NCBI GenBank assembly: GCA_028714735.1
Contig: JAQTLU010000004.1
Coordinates: forward strand, 227,987-291,986
DNA from: Gallionellaceae bacterium
GTDB lineage: Bacteria; Pseudomonadota; Gammaproteobacteria; Burkholderiales; Thiobacillaceae
DNA: 64,000 nt
Reading direction: 5' to 3'
Notes under the pieces: model-generated
What the model was told of the DNA's origin: nothing
Databases searched by the model: none
What the model saw: only the letters and a program-made list of their open reading frames with translations
Position numbers and translations under genes: made by a program
Shown: positions 9,327-16,297 of the stretch, in pieces
Layout: every line of letters begins with the position of its first letter
Numbering within the stretch: the first letter of the stretch is position 1

Positions 9327-9563
9327 TCAGCCGGCCAGCCAGCCCTCGACCTTCTTCCGGTCCGGCACGCCGCCGGCATGCACCACCTGGCCGTCGATCA
9401 CCACGCCCGGCGTCGACATGACGCCGTAGCCGAGGATGGCGGCCATGTCGGTGACCTTCTCCAGCTCGATGCTCAGCCCCTTGGCGGCGGCGGTCTCCTG
9501 GATCAGCTTGGCGGTGGTTTCGCAGTTGCGGCAGCCGGTGCCGAGTACTTTGATCTGTTTCAT
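9327..9563 (-). CDS. Mini-thioredoxin (redox-active disulfide protein 2 type)
   Basis: A 78-residue thioredoxin-fold protein with the redox pair in GTGCRNCETT (Cys10 and Cys13) and the cis-proline region MSTPGVVIDGQVV. It is the last gene of the arsenic operon, 3 bases after arsM. Members of this family are often found next to permeases of the ArsP_1 (DUF318) type. A reasonable job here is to supply electrons to the arsenate reductase or keep arsenic-binding thiols reduced, but that is inferred from position only. Confidence 0.85.
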   Translation of the reverse strand: MKQIKVLGTGCRNCETTAKLIQETAAAKGLSIELEKVTDMAAILGYGVMSTPGVVIDGQVVHAGGVPDRKKVEGWLAG

Positions 9564-9565
9564 GT

Positions 9566-10360
9566 TCACTCCGGTTTGACGGCCTCGATGTTGGCCGAGG
9601 CGATATAGTTCTCGATGCCGCGCCCGGGCGCCCATTGCTGGACGTATTCCCGGCTGGTGTCCTTGGGTACGATGCGGATGTCCGCGAAGCCGGCCGCCAC
9701 CATCTGCCCGGACAGTTCGGCCACGCTGACCGCGCCCGCGACGCAGCCGGTGTAGAGGGCCACCTCGGCCTTCATGTCCGCCGGCAGTTCGGCGCTGAGG
9801 ACGATGTCGGAGATGGCCAGGCGGCCGCCCGGCTTGAGGGCGCGGTAGGCGTCGCGGAAGACCTGGGCCTTGTCGGGCGACAGGTTGATGACGCAGTTGG
9901 ATATGATCACGTCGATCGTACGGTCGGCCACCGGCAGGTGTTCGATCTCGCCGAGGCGGAATTCGACGTTGGCGTAGCCGCCCTTGGCGGCATTGGCGCG
10001 TGCCTTGCTGACCATGTCCGGAGTCATGTCGACACCGATCACCCGGCCGGCCTGGCCGACCGCGCGGGCAGCCAGGAAGCAGTCGAAGCCGGCGCCGCTG
10101 CCCAGGTCGAGCACGGTCTCGCCCGGCTTCAGGGCGGCGATGGCCTGCGGGTTGCCGCAGCCGAGGCCCAGGTTGGCGCCGTCCGGCGCGGCGGCGGTCT
10201 CCTCGGCGCTGTAGCCGATACCCTGCGCGAGCAGTTCGGCGACGTTTTCCTCGGAGGGCGTGCAGCAACTCGGGCCGCAGCCACAGCCGCCACTGCGCGC
10301 GATGGCGCCGTAGGCATCGCGCACCTGCTGGCGGCGTTCGTCGTGTTCCTGTGCGCTCAT
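9566..10360 (-). CDS. arsM: Arsenite S-adenosylmethionine methyltransferase ArsM
   Basis: Methylates As(III) to mono-, di- and trimethyl species using SAM. The 264-residue product has the SAM-binding motif LDLGSGAGFDCFLAA, then SNCVINLSPDK and YTGCVAGA, which carry two of the arsenic-binding cysteines, plus an N-terminal cysteine cluster (SGGCGCGPSCC, about residues 23-33) typical of ArsM. I place the start at ATG 10360 (MSAQEHDERR); the longer reading adds an uncharacteristic segment. The permease upstream in the operon would export methylated arsenicals. Confidence 0.93.
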   Translation of the reverse strand: MSAQEHDERRQQVRDAYGAIARSGGCGCGPSCCTPSEENVAELLAQGIGYSAEETAAAPDGANLGLGCGNPQAIAALKPGETVLDLGSGAGFDCFLAARAVGQAGRVIGVDMTPDMVSKARANAAKGGYANVEFRLGEIEHLPVADRTIDVIISNCVINLSPDKAQVFRDAYRALKPGGRLAISDIVLSAELPADMKAEVALYTGCVAGAVSVAELSGQMVAAGFADIRIVPKDTSREYVQQWAPGRGIENYIASANIEAVKPE

Positions 10361-10370
10361 GCCGTTTGCC

Positions 10371-10697
10371 TCAGCAACAGGACTTGCCGGACGGGGTCGG
10401 CGTGCAACAGGCGCCACCGGATTCCACCACGGCGATGTTGGCGAACGGGTCTGGCTTGAGCTTCGGCTTGGCTGGCTGCCAGGCCGCTTCGTAGGCCTCG
10501 TCGAATCGGGCGTCCAGCTTCTGCGCGGCTTCGTCGCGCAGGTGGCGGGCGATCTCGATCACGCTGTCGATCTGTTCCTTCGATACGCCGTAGCCCTTCA
10601 GTTTGTCGATCTGGCACAGGCCCTGGTTGGGGTGGTTGGCCGCGATGTTGGCGGACAGGGCCACCAGGGCGACGATGGAGGGGTGCAAATCAGCCAT
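10371..10697 (-). CDS. Small protein with cysteine-rich C-terminus in the ars operon
   Basis: I do not recognise a named family with certainty. The 108-residue protein has an alpha-helical N-terminal half (VALVALSANIAANHP...GVSKEQIDSVIEIARHL) that loosely resembles the AhpD/carboxymuconolactone decarboxylase helical pattern, but without the CxxC peroxidatic pair; only one Cys (GLCQID) is there. It ends in GGACCTPTPSGKSCC, two Cys-Cys pairs that could bind As(III) or another soft metal. It lies 9 bases downstream of the ArsP-type permease and 10 bases upstream of arsM. A metallochaperone or arsenical-binding role is a guess. Confidence 0.75.
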   Translation of the reverse strand: MADLHPSIVALVALSANIAANHPNQGLCQIDKLKGYGVSKEQIDSVIEIARHLRDEAAQKLDARFDEAYEAAWQPAKPKLKPDPFANIAVVESGGACCTPTPSGKSCC

Positions 10698-10706
10698 GGC
10701 AAAACC

Positions 10707-11663
10707 TCATAGGAGTGCGTTGAAGACGAAACCGACCAGCATGATGCCGCAGGCGACCACGGAGGCGAACACGGCGATCAGGGTCGGCTTGAGCACCTTG
10801 CGCAGGATCACCATCTCGGGCAGCGACAGGGCGATCACGCTCATCATGAAGGCCAGGGTGGTGCCGAGCGCGGCGCCCTTGCCGAGCAGGGCCTGGATGA
10901 TCGGCAGGATGCCGGCGGCATTGCTGTACATGGGCACGCCGAGCAGGACGGCGGCCGGTACGGCCCACCACTGGTCGCGGCCCATGATGCCGGCCATCAG
11001 GTCCTGCGGCACGTAGCCGTGGATGCCGGCGCCGACCGCGATGCCGGCGATCAGCCAGGGCCAGACCCGGCCGACGATCTCGTGCACGTGGGTGCTGCCG
11101 GCGGCCAGGCGGTCGCGCCAGGTCGGCGCCGCAGTGTCGAGGTCGGGTGCGGTGCCGACCCGGATGGTGCGGACCCAGTCTTCCAGGTGATGTTCCAGGC
11201 CGAGCCGCCCGATCACCAGGCCGGCGACGATGGCGACCCCCAGGCCCAGGACCAGGTAGAGCGCCGCCACCTGCCAGCCGAACAGGCCGAACAGCAGGGC
11301 CAGCGCGATCTCGTTGACCATGGGCGCGGAGATCAGGAAGGAGAAGGTCACCCCCAGCGGCACCCCGGCCGACAGGAAGCCGATGAACAGCGGCACCGCC
11401 GAGCAGGAGCAGAACGGCGTCACGATGCCCAGGCCGGCCGCCATCAGGTTGCCCAGTCCGAGCGGCTTGCCGGCCAGCCAGGCGCGTGTGCGCTCGGGCG
11501 AGATCCAGCTGTGCACCACGCCCATGGCGAACACCACCGAGACCAGGAGCAGGAACACCTTCGGCGTGTCGTAGAGGAAGAAACGCGCCGCCTCGCCCAG
11601 CCGGGAGCCGGGCACCAGGCCGAACACGGAGAAGGCGAGCCAGGAGGCGAAGGTGTCGAGCAT
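10707..11663 (-). CDS. arsP: ArsP_1/DUF318-type permease
   Basis: An inner-membrane permease of about eight helices, 318 residues, of the family that includes ArsP, which exports trivalent organoarsenicals. The signature is GLGIVTPFCSCSAVPLFIGF with Cys85 and Cys87, followed by GVPLGVTFSFLISAPMVNE. A cytoplasmic loop (about residues 165-200) splits two halves, the second repeating the helix pattern. Its place just upstream of arsM supports methylarsenical export. Some relatives are of unknown substrate, so the symbol is tentative. Confidence 0.85.
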   Translation of the reverse strand: MLDTFASWLAFSVFGLVPGSRLGEAARFFLYDTPKVFLLLVSVVFAMGVVHSWISPERTRAWLAGKPLGLGNLMAAGLGIVTPFCSCSAVPLFIGFLSAGVPLGVTFSFLISAPMVNEIALALLFGLFGWQVAALYLVLGLGVAIVAGLVIGRLGLEHHLEDWVRTIRVGTAPDLDTAAPTWRDRLAAGSTHVHEIVGRVWPWLIAGIAVGAGIHGYVPQDLMAGIMGRDQWWAVPAAVLLGVPMYSNAAGILPIIQALLGKGAALGTTLAFMMSVIALSLPEMVILRKVLKPTLIAVFASVVACGIMLVGFVFNALL

Positions 11664-11691
11664 GGTCGTTCCGCTTAAGGGTGGGCCTCGA

Positions 11692-12153
11692 TCACTCGAC
11701 CGCCAGGCCCTTGGGCGTGGCGGCGTTGACGAGTGCGCTCAGGCCGCCGTCCAGAAAGACGACGTTGCCGAAGCCCACGGCCCTGAGCATGGTCGTGGCG
11801 ATGAACGCCCGGCTGCCCAGGTGGCAGAACACGACGATCTTGCCGTCAGTGGGCAGACGGTCGAGGTTTTCCTTCTTCATCAGCTGGTCCAGCGGAATCT
11901 GCAAGGCGCCCGGAAGTTCGAGGATGCGCACCTCGGCCGGGGTCCGGATATCCAGAACGGTCAGCTTTTCCTTCTTCGCCTGCATGGCCAGGTAATTCTC
12001 GGCACTCAGTTTGCTGCCGCCCTTCGCCAGCCCGGCATGGTCCATCTTCGCCATGGTCGGTGCGAGCTTGGCCGCCAGATCGGCGTCATAGGCCCAGGCG
12101 CCGGTGGAGAGCAGTGCGGAAATCGCGATGCCAAGCAGATAGTTGCGTTTCAT
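11692..12153 (-). CDS. Periplasmic rhodanese-domain protein
   Basis: A secreted single-domain rhodanese (153 residues). Residues 1-21 form a signal peptide (MKRNYLLGIAISALL...AWA). The rhodanese fold follows, with LTVLDIRTPAEV and the active loop VVFCHLGSRA containing the persulfide-forming cysteine. Active-site loops of this kind transfer sulfur. I chose the ATG at 12153 because it gives a perfect signal peptide; the upstream extension overlaps the sigma factor gene and is not protein-like. Finding it in an arsenic operon is unusual; thiol or thioarsenate chemistry in the periplasm is one idea. Confidence 0.88.
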   Translation of the reverse strand: MKRNYLLGIAISALLSTGAWAYDADLAAKLAPTMAKMDHAGLAKGGSKLSAENYLAMQAKKEKLTVLDIRTPAEVRILELPGALQIPLDQLMKKENLDRLPTDGKIVVFCHLGSRAFIATTMLRAVGFGNVVFLDGGLSALVNAATPKGLAVE

Positions 12154-12298
12154 GATGAACACCTTTTCAGAGTTGCGGGTGACGAGCCCGGCGAGGACCG
12201 CCTGGATGCACCGCGTCGGTGGCCGTCGCATGCACGGGCTGAGGAACCCCTGTCCCTCAAAGGGGGAGACGAATGAGGCCGGAAAAGGATGCGCCTGT

Positions 12299-12871
12299 TC
12301 ATGGCTTTCTCGGCACGAAGCCGCACACCTTGCCATCGGCGTCGAAGCGCACCTGGCACGCCCGTGTGAGGTGCTCGCGCAGGCGCTTGCGGGCACGCTG
12401 CAGGCGCGATTTCGCAGCCGCCAGGGTCTGGCCCCTGAGCGCGGCATAGTCGGCCTGGCTCATGTGCTCCAGGTCGCACAGGCTCAGGATGTCGCGGTCG
12501 AGCGCCGAAAGCTCGGACAGGGCGCGCGGCAGGCAGGCGGCCAGGCTGTCGACGGCCTCGGGCTCGTCGCTGGCGCTGGCCAGGTCGTCGGGCAGTTCGA
12601 CCTGATCCTTGCGCAGCCGGAAGCGGTCGATGAGGGCATTGCGCGCCACCTCGTACAGCCAGGCGCGGGTGTTGGCGACGGCACAGAACTTCCGGCCCTG
12701 GCGCAGCGCCTTGAGGAACAGTTCCTGGAGGACGTCCTCGACATCGGCGCTACTGTCCAGGCGGCCGCGCAGCCACAGGCGCAGTTCGGCCTCGTGCCGG
12801 TGCCAGGCCAGCTGGACGCAGTTCATGCCCGTCCGGCTGGCAGTGGATGCGTGCAACTGGCCGGGGCTCAT
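12299..12871 (-). CDS. ECF sigma factor, SigZ-like
   Basis: An extracytoplasmic-function sigma factor of 190 residues. Region 2 is seen in VEDVLQELFLKALRQGRKF and NTRAWLYEVARNALIDRFR, region 4 in LSALDRDILSLCDLEHMSQADYAAL followed by AKSRLQRARKRLREHL. The C-terminal tail with two cysteines (ACQVRFDADGKVCGFVPR) is typical of SigZ-type sigma factors. The ATG overlaps the end of the MBL gene by 4 bases, so the two are translationally coupled. No anti-sigma gene is adjacent. The C-terminal cysteines may sense a thiol-reactive signal such as arsenite; that is inference. Confidence 0.88.
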   Translation of the reverse strand: MSPGQLHASTASRTGMNCVQLAWHRHEAELRLWLRGRLDSSADVEDVLQELFLKALRQGRKFCAVANTRAWLYEVARNALIDRFRLRKDQVELPDDLASASDEPEAVDSLAACLPRALSELSALDRDILSLCDLEHMSQADYAALRGQTLAAAKSRLQRARKRLREHLTRACQVRFDADGKVCGFVPRKP

Positions 12872-13794
12872 GGCGCGGCTTCGAATTCGGTGAAGGCCCG
12901 GTTCATGTTGGCCTTGTGCAGTCCCGCGTAGTTCTCCAGGTCGCGGAATTGCGGCAGGTCGGCGTATTTCGCCAGGGTGTCGGACATCGGCTCCATGTCC
13001 TGGGCCGCCCTGCCGAGGGTGCCGGCCAGAAAGTCATAGTAGTCGCCCGTCTCGCGCTGCGCCTGGGCCAGGTCGCAGACCCGGCCGTGGCCGGGCACGA
13101 TGCGGGCCGGCTGCAGGGCCGCCAGGGCCTGGAACGCGCGCTGGCCGTTCCTGACGCTGGACATCGGCAGGACGCCGAGCAGGCGGTCGACGAAGACCAG
13201 GTCGCCGGTCACGGCGACCTTCTGCCGGGGCAGCCAGACCATGGCGTCGCCGGGGAAGTGGGCGTCGGTCTCGATCAGTTCCAGGGTTTCGCCGCCCAGG
13301 GTCAGGGTGGCGCGGTCGCCGGCCGAGGTGTGTCTGGCCGGCATCGGCTGGGTGCCGGCCAGGCGTGCGCCGAGCAGTTTCTGCAGGCCAAGCATGTGCT
13401 GCTCGGCATACTGGGCCTGGGTGGCGGCGGTGCGGGTCAGGGCCAGGACGTCGGCGCCACGTTCGGCAAAGAAATCGTTGCCGAGCCAGCGGTGGTCCTG
13501 GCTGCCGGTGTTGATCACCCAGCGCACCGGCTTGGGAGTGACCTTGCGGATCGCGGCGGCCAGCTTCTCGGCGCCTTTGCGGCTGGCGCCGGAGTCGATC
13601 AGGATCACGCCCTGGTCGGTGACGACGAAGGCGAAGCTGGCGTTGAGGCCGTCGTTGTCCGGGCTGCGTTGTGCCAAAGGCCCGACCATGGCCCAGACGT
13701 TGTCGGCGACCGGTTCGGCCACCGGCAGGTAGTCGGCGCGGGCCGGGCCGGTCAGGGCGATCAGGGCGGCGACGAAGAGTAGCAACTTGCGCAT
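12868..13794 (-). CDS. Exported MBL-fold protein with altered metal motif
   Basis: A 308-residue protein with a cleavable signal peptide (about residues 1-20, MRKLLLFVAALIALTGPARA) and a metallo-beta-lactamase fold. The usual HxHxDH is replaced: the equivalent loop reads NTGSQDHRWLGN, so only the last Asp-His remains. The later metal ligands look present (ETDAHFPGDAMVW, VTGDLVFVDR, IVPGHGRV). It may bind one metal or act in a different way from hydrolases such as SoxH or glyoxalase II. It lies 9 bases after acr3 and overlaps the sigma factor gene. Substrate unknown. Confidence 0.85.
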   Translation of the reverse strand: MRKLLLFVAALIALTGPARADYLPVAEPVADNVWAMVGPLAQRSPDNDGLNASFAFVVTDQGVILIDSGASRKGAEKLAAAIRKVTPKPVRWVINTGSQDHRWLGNDFFAERGADVLALTRTAATQAQYAEQHMLGLQKLLGARLAGTQPMPARHTSAGDRATLTLGGETLELIETDAHFPGDAMVWLPRQKVAVTGDLVFVDRLLGVLPMSSVRNGQRAFQALAALQPARIVPGHGRVCDLAQAQRETGDYYDFLAGTLGRAAQDMEPMSDTLAKYADLPQFRDLENYAGLHKANMNRAFTEFEAAP

Positions 13795-13803
13795 CGGGAT
13801 TCC

Positions 13804-14883
13804 TCAGCGGGCGCTCAGGCCGGCCTCATACCAGCCCTTGCTTTGGTTGACGATCTTCACCACCAGCAGCATCACCGGCACCTCGATCAGGACGCCGACC
13901 ACGGTGGCCAGCGCGGCGCCGGACTCGAAGCCGAACAGCGAGATCGCCGCCGCCACCGCCAGTTCGAAGAAGTTGGATGCGCCGATCAGGGCCGATGGGC
14001 AGGCCACGCTGTGTTTCTCGCCGACCTTGCGGTTCAGCCAGTAGGCCAGTGTGGAGTTGAACAGGACCTGGATCAGGATGGGTACCGCGAGCAGGGCGAT
14101 GATCAGCGGCTGGTTCAGGATCGCCTCGCCCTGGAAGGCGAATAGCAGCACCAGGGTGGCCAGCAGGGCCAGGATGGAGGCATGGCCCAGGGTCGCCAGG
14201 GTGGCGTCGAAGCGGGCCTGGCCCCGTTTCAGCAGCGCCTTGCGCCAGGCCTGGGCCAGGATCACCGGGATGACGATATAGAGCACCACCGAGGTGAACA
14301 GCGTCGCCCACGGCACCGTGATGGCCGACAGCCCGAGCAGTAGGGCGACGATGGGCGCGAAGGCGAAGATCATGATGGTGTCGTTAAGGGCCACCTGGGA
14401 CAGGGTGAAATAGGGGTCGCCGCCGGTCAGCCGGCTCCACACGAAGACCATGGCGGTGCAGGGTGCAGCGGCGAGCAGGATGAGGCCGGCGACATAGCTG
14501 TCGAGCTGCTCGGCCGGCAGGTACGGCGCGAACCACTGCCGGATGAACAGCCAGGCCAGCAGGGCCATGGAAAACGGCTTCACCGCCCAGTTGACGAACA
14601 GGGTGACGCCGATGCCCTTCCAGTGCTCCCTGACCTGGTGCAGGGCGCCGAAGTCGATCTTCATCAGCATCGGGATGATCATCACCCAGATCAGCAGGCC
14701 GACCGGCAGGTTGACCTGGGCCACCTCCATGCGGCCGAGGGCCTGGAACGGCGCCGGCATGAGCTGGCCGAGGCCGACCCCGGCGACGATGCAGAGGAAG
14801 ACCCAGAGCGACAGCCAGCGCTCGAACAGGCTCATGGGCGCGTGGGCGGCGCGCTTGGCGGTCACTTCGCATTGGGCCGACAT
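13804..14883 (-). CDS. acr3: ACR3-type arsenite efflux transporter
   Basis: An inner-membrane As(III) exporter of the BART/ACR3 superfamily, 359 residues with about ten helices. The key stretch is ILLAAAPCTAMVFVWSRLTG with the conserved cysteine needed for transport, followed by SQVALNDTIMI. Near the end SALIGASNFFELAVAAAISLFG is also diagnostic. It follows arsC by 2 bases, so As(III) made by the reductase would be pumped out. Length is normal. Often annotated arsB. Confidence 0.95.
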   Translation of the reverse strand: MSAQCEVTAKRAAHAPMSLFERWLSLWVFLCIVAGVGLGQLMPAPFQALGRMEVAQVNLPVGLLIWVMIIPMLMKIDFGALHQVREHWKGIGVTLFVNWAVKPFSMALLAWLFIRQWFAPYLPAEQLDSYVAGLILLAAAPCTAMVFVWSRLTGGDPYFTLSQVALNDTIMIFAFAPIVALLLGLSAITVPWATLFTSVVLYIVIPVILAQAWRKALLKRGQARFDATLATLGHASILALLATLVLLFAFQGEAILNQPLIIALLAVPILIQVLFNSTLAYWLNRKVGEKHSVACPSALIGASNFFELAVAAAISLFGFESGAALATVVGVLIEVPVMLLVVKIVNQSKGWYEAGLSAR

Positions 14884-14885
14884 GG

Positions 14886-15299
14886 TTACAGGCCCAGCGC
14901 TTCCCTGACCGCCGGCACCAGGCGGGCGCGAATGTCGTCGCGCACCTGGAGGAAGGATTCCAGCGGCTCGCCGTGCGGATCATGGAAGGGCAGGTGGATG
15001 GAGCGCACCGGCTTGGGGAAGATCGGGCAGGTTTCCTTGGCGTTGTCGCACACCGTGACGACCAGGTCGATCGGTTGGTTCAGGAAGACGTCGACATCCT
15101 TCGGGTGCAGGCCGTCGGTCGGCAGCTTGAGTTCCTGGAGCGCGGCGATGGCGCCGTCGGCGACCTTGGGCTGCGGCCGGGTGCCGGCGGAGACGGCGCG
15201 GACGCGGCCGGCCAGGTCGTGGTTGACCAGGGCCTCGGCCATTTGCGAGCGGCAGGAGTTGCCGGTGCACAGGATCAGTACGGTCGGTGTCGGGTTCAT
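14886..15299 (-). CDS. arsC: Thioredoxin-type arsenate reductase ArsC
   Basis: Reduces As(V) to As(III), using the low-molecular-weight phosphatase fold. The 137-residue protein has the P-loop CTGNSCRS (Cys11 and Cys16) and the redox pair in VCDNAKETCP (Cys84 and Cys91), the same layout as Staphylococcus aureus pI258 ArsC, which is recharged by thioredoxin. The start at ATG 15299 gives the canonical N-terminus. The thioredoxin-like gene at the end of the operon could be its partner. Confidence 0.93.
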   Translation of the reverse strand: MNPTPTVLILCTGNSCRSQMAEALVNHDLAGRVRAVSAGTRPQPKVADGAIAALQELKLPTDGLHPKDVDVFLNQPIDLVVTVCDNAKETCPIFPKPVRSIHLPFHDPHGEPLESFLQVRDDIRARLVPAVREALGL

Positions 15300-15325
15300 G
15301 GTGGTTGTTCCGGTCGGGTAAGGGG

Positions 15326-15847
15326 TCAGGCGGCCTCGGCCGGCTTGGCCGTGCCGATCTCGCGCAGGTGCGCCAGCAGGGTCAGCTTGTCCAGCTTGGC
15401 GAGCGGCAGATTGGCGAACAGGGAGATGCGGTTGTACAGGTAGTTCCAGGTCTGGAAGAAGGCCTTGCGCTTGGCTGCATCGCTGCCCTCGACGACGGCT
15501 GGGTCGGGCACGCCCCAGTGGGCGGTCATCGGCTGGCCGGGCCAGACCGGGCAGACCTCCTTGGCGGCGTTGTCGCAGACGGTGAACACGAAGTCCAGCG
15601 CGGGCGCGCCGGGTTGCGAGAACTCTGCCCAGTCCTTGCTGCGCAGGCCCTCGGTGGGCAGGTGGTTCCGCTCCAGCAGTTCCAGGGCGAACGGGTTCAC
15701 GATGCCGCTGGGATGGCTGCCGGCCGACCAGGCCTTGAAGCGTCCCTGGCCGATCGCGGCATGGTTGAGGATGGCCTCGGCGATGATGCTGCGCGCCGAG
15801 TTGCCGGTGCACAGGAACAGCACGTTGTAGGGCTGGTTGGTTGCCAT
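15326..15847 (-). CDS. ArsC-like low-molecular-weight phosphatase-family reductase
   Basis: A second LMW-phosphatase-fold arsenate reductase, 173 residues, longer than the neighbouring one. The P-loop is CTGNSARS (Cys13), lacking the second P-loop cysteine, but the redox segment VCDNAAKEVCPVWPG keeps two cysteines. The extra C-terminal ~40 residues (NYLYNRISLFANLPLAKLDKL) form helices usual in the proteobacterial branch of this family. It is the first gene after arsR and may have its own promoter at 15896-15920. Whether it uses glutaredoxin, thioredoxin or mycothiol-like carriers is not clear. Confidence 0.9.
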   Translation of the reverse strand: MATNQPYNVLFLCTGNSARSIIAEAILNHAAIGQGRFKAWSAGSHPSGIVNPFALELLERNHLPTEGLRSKDWAEFSQPGAPALDFVFTVCDNAAKEVCPVWPGQPMTAHWGVPDPAVVEGSDAAKRKAFFQTWNYLYNRISLFANLPLAKLDKLTLLAHLREIGTAKPAEAA

Positions 15848-15895
15848 TACGGTCTCCGGTGGTGTAAGTGCGGCAGGCTAGCTGGAATCGGTTTC

Positions 15896-15915
15896 ATATA
15901 TGTGAAACAACGAAT
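15896..15915 (-). promoter_or_regulatory. Candidate ArsR box 2 upstream of the arsC-like gene
   Basis: On the minus strand this reads ATTCGTT, seven bases, ATATAT, the same pattern and spacing as box 1 upstream of arsR. It overlaps an 18-base imperfect palindrome, GTTTCATATATGTGAAAC (15891-15908), and lies in a promoter-like context: TTGAAC followed 17 bases later by TATGAA. It would give the reductase and later genes a second arsenite-controlled promoter. Confidence 0.55.
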
Positions 15916-15917
15916 GT

Positions 15918-16262
15918 TCAACCGCAGCAGCGGATCGGCCGGTCGGCCATCACGGTCAGGCGCGTCGCGTCCCGGCCGGATTCGGTCTCGGCGGCGTCGC
16001 GGCCGGCGATCTCCAGGATGCGGTAGGCCCACAGCGGCAGTTCCGGGTGCAGGCGGTAGAAGATCCAGGTGCCTTCCCGGCGCATGGCGGTGATGCCGGC
16101 GTCACGCATCACCGCAAGGTGCCGGGAGATCTTCGGCTGCGGCAGTTCAAGTGCGGCGACCAGCTCGCACACGCACAGTTCGCCCTGGCTCAGGAGCAGG
16201 CTCAGGATGCGCCGGCGGGTGGCGTCGGAGAGGCTGTCGAAGATGGCTTGGGCGTCGGTCAT
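15918..16262 (-). CDS. arsR: ArsR family arsenite-responsive repressor
   Basis: A winged-helix repressor of 114 residues that leaves DNA when it binds As(III). The sensor site is in helix 3, GELCVCELVAAL (Cys30, Cys32), and the recognition helix is PQPKISRHLAVMRDAGI. It also ends in RPIRCCG, giving a second vicinal thiol pair at Cys112-Cys113, which is uncommon in the CVC class. First gene of the arsenic operon; the start at 16262 lies about 7 bases downstream of a -10 element, so the message may be leaderless. Confidence 0.93.
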   Translation of the reverse strand: MTDAQAIFDSLSDATRRRILSLLLSQGELCVCELVAALELPQPKISRHLAVMRDAGITAMRREGTWIFYRLHPELPLWAYRILEIAGRDAAETESGRDATRLTVMADRPIRCCG

Positions 16263-16268
16263 GCCGGC

Positions 16269-16297
16269 AATATATACGCCTAAACGAATATTATCAA
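16269..16297 (-). promoter_or_regulatory. arsR promoter with ArsR box 1
   Basis: On the minus strand: -35 TTGATA (16297-16292), a 17-base spacer, and -10 TATATT (16274-16269). The spacer and -10 contain ATTCGTT-N7-ATATAT (16289-16270), matched at a second site in the operon. The -10 ends 6 bases before the ATG of arsR, so transcription should begin at or next to the start codon, and no Shine-Dalgarno is present. Confidence 0.65.
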
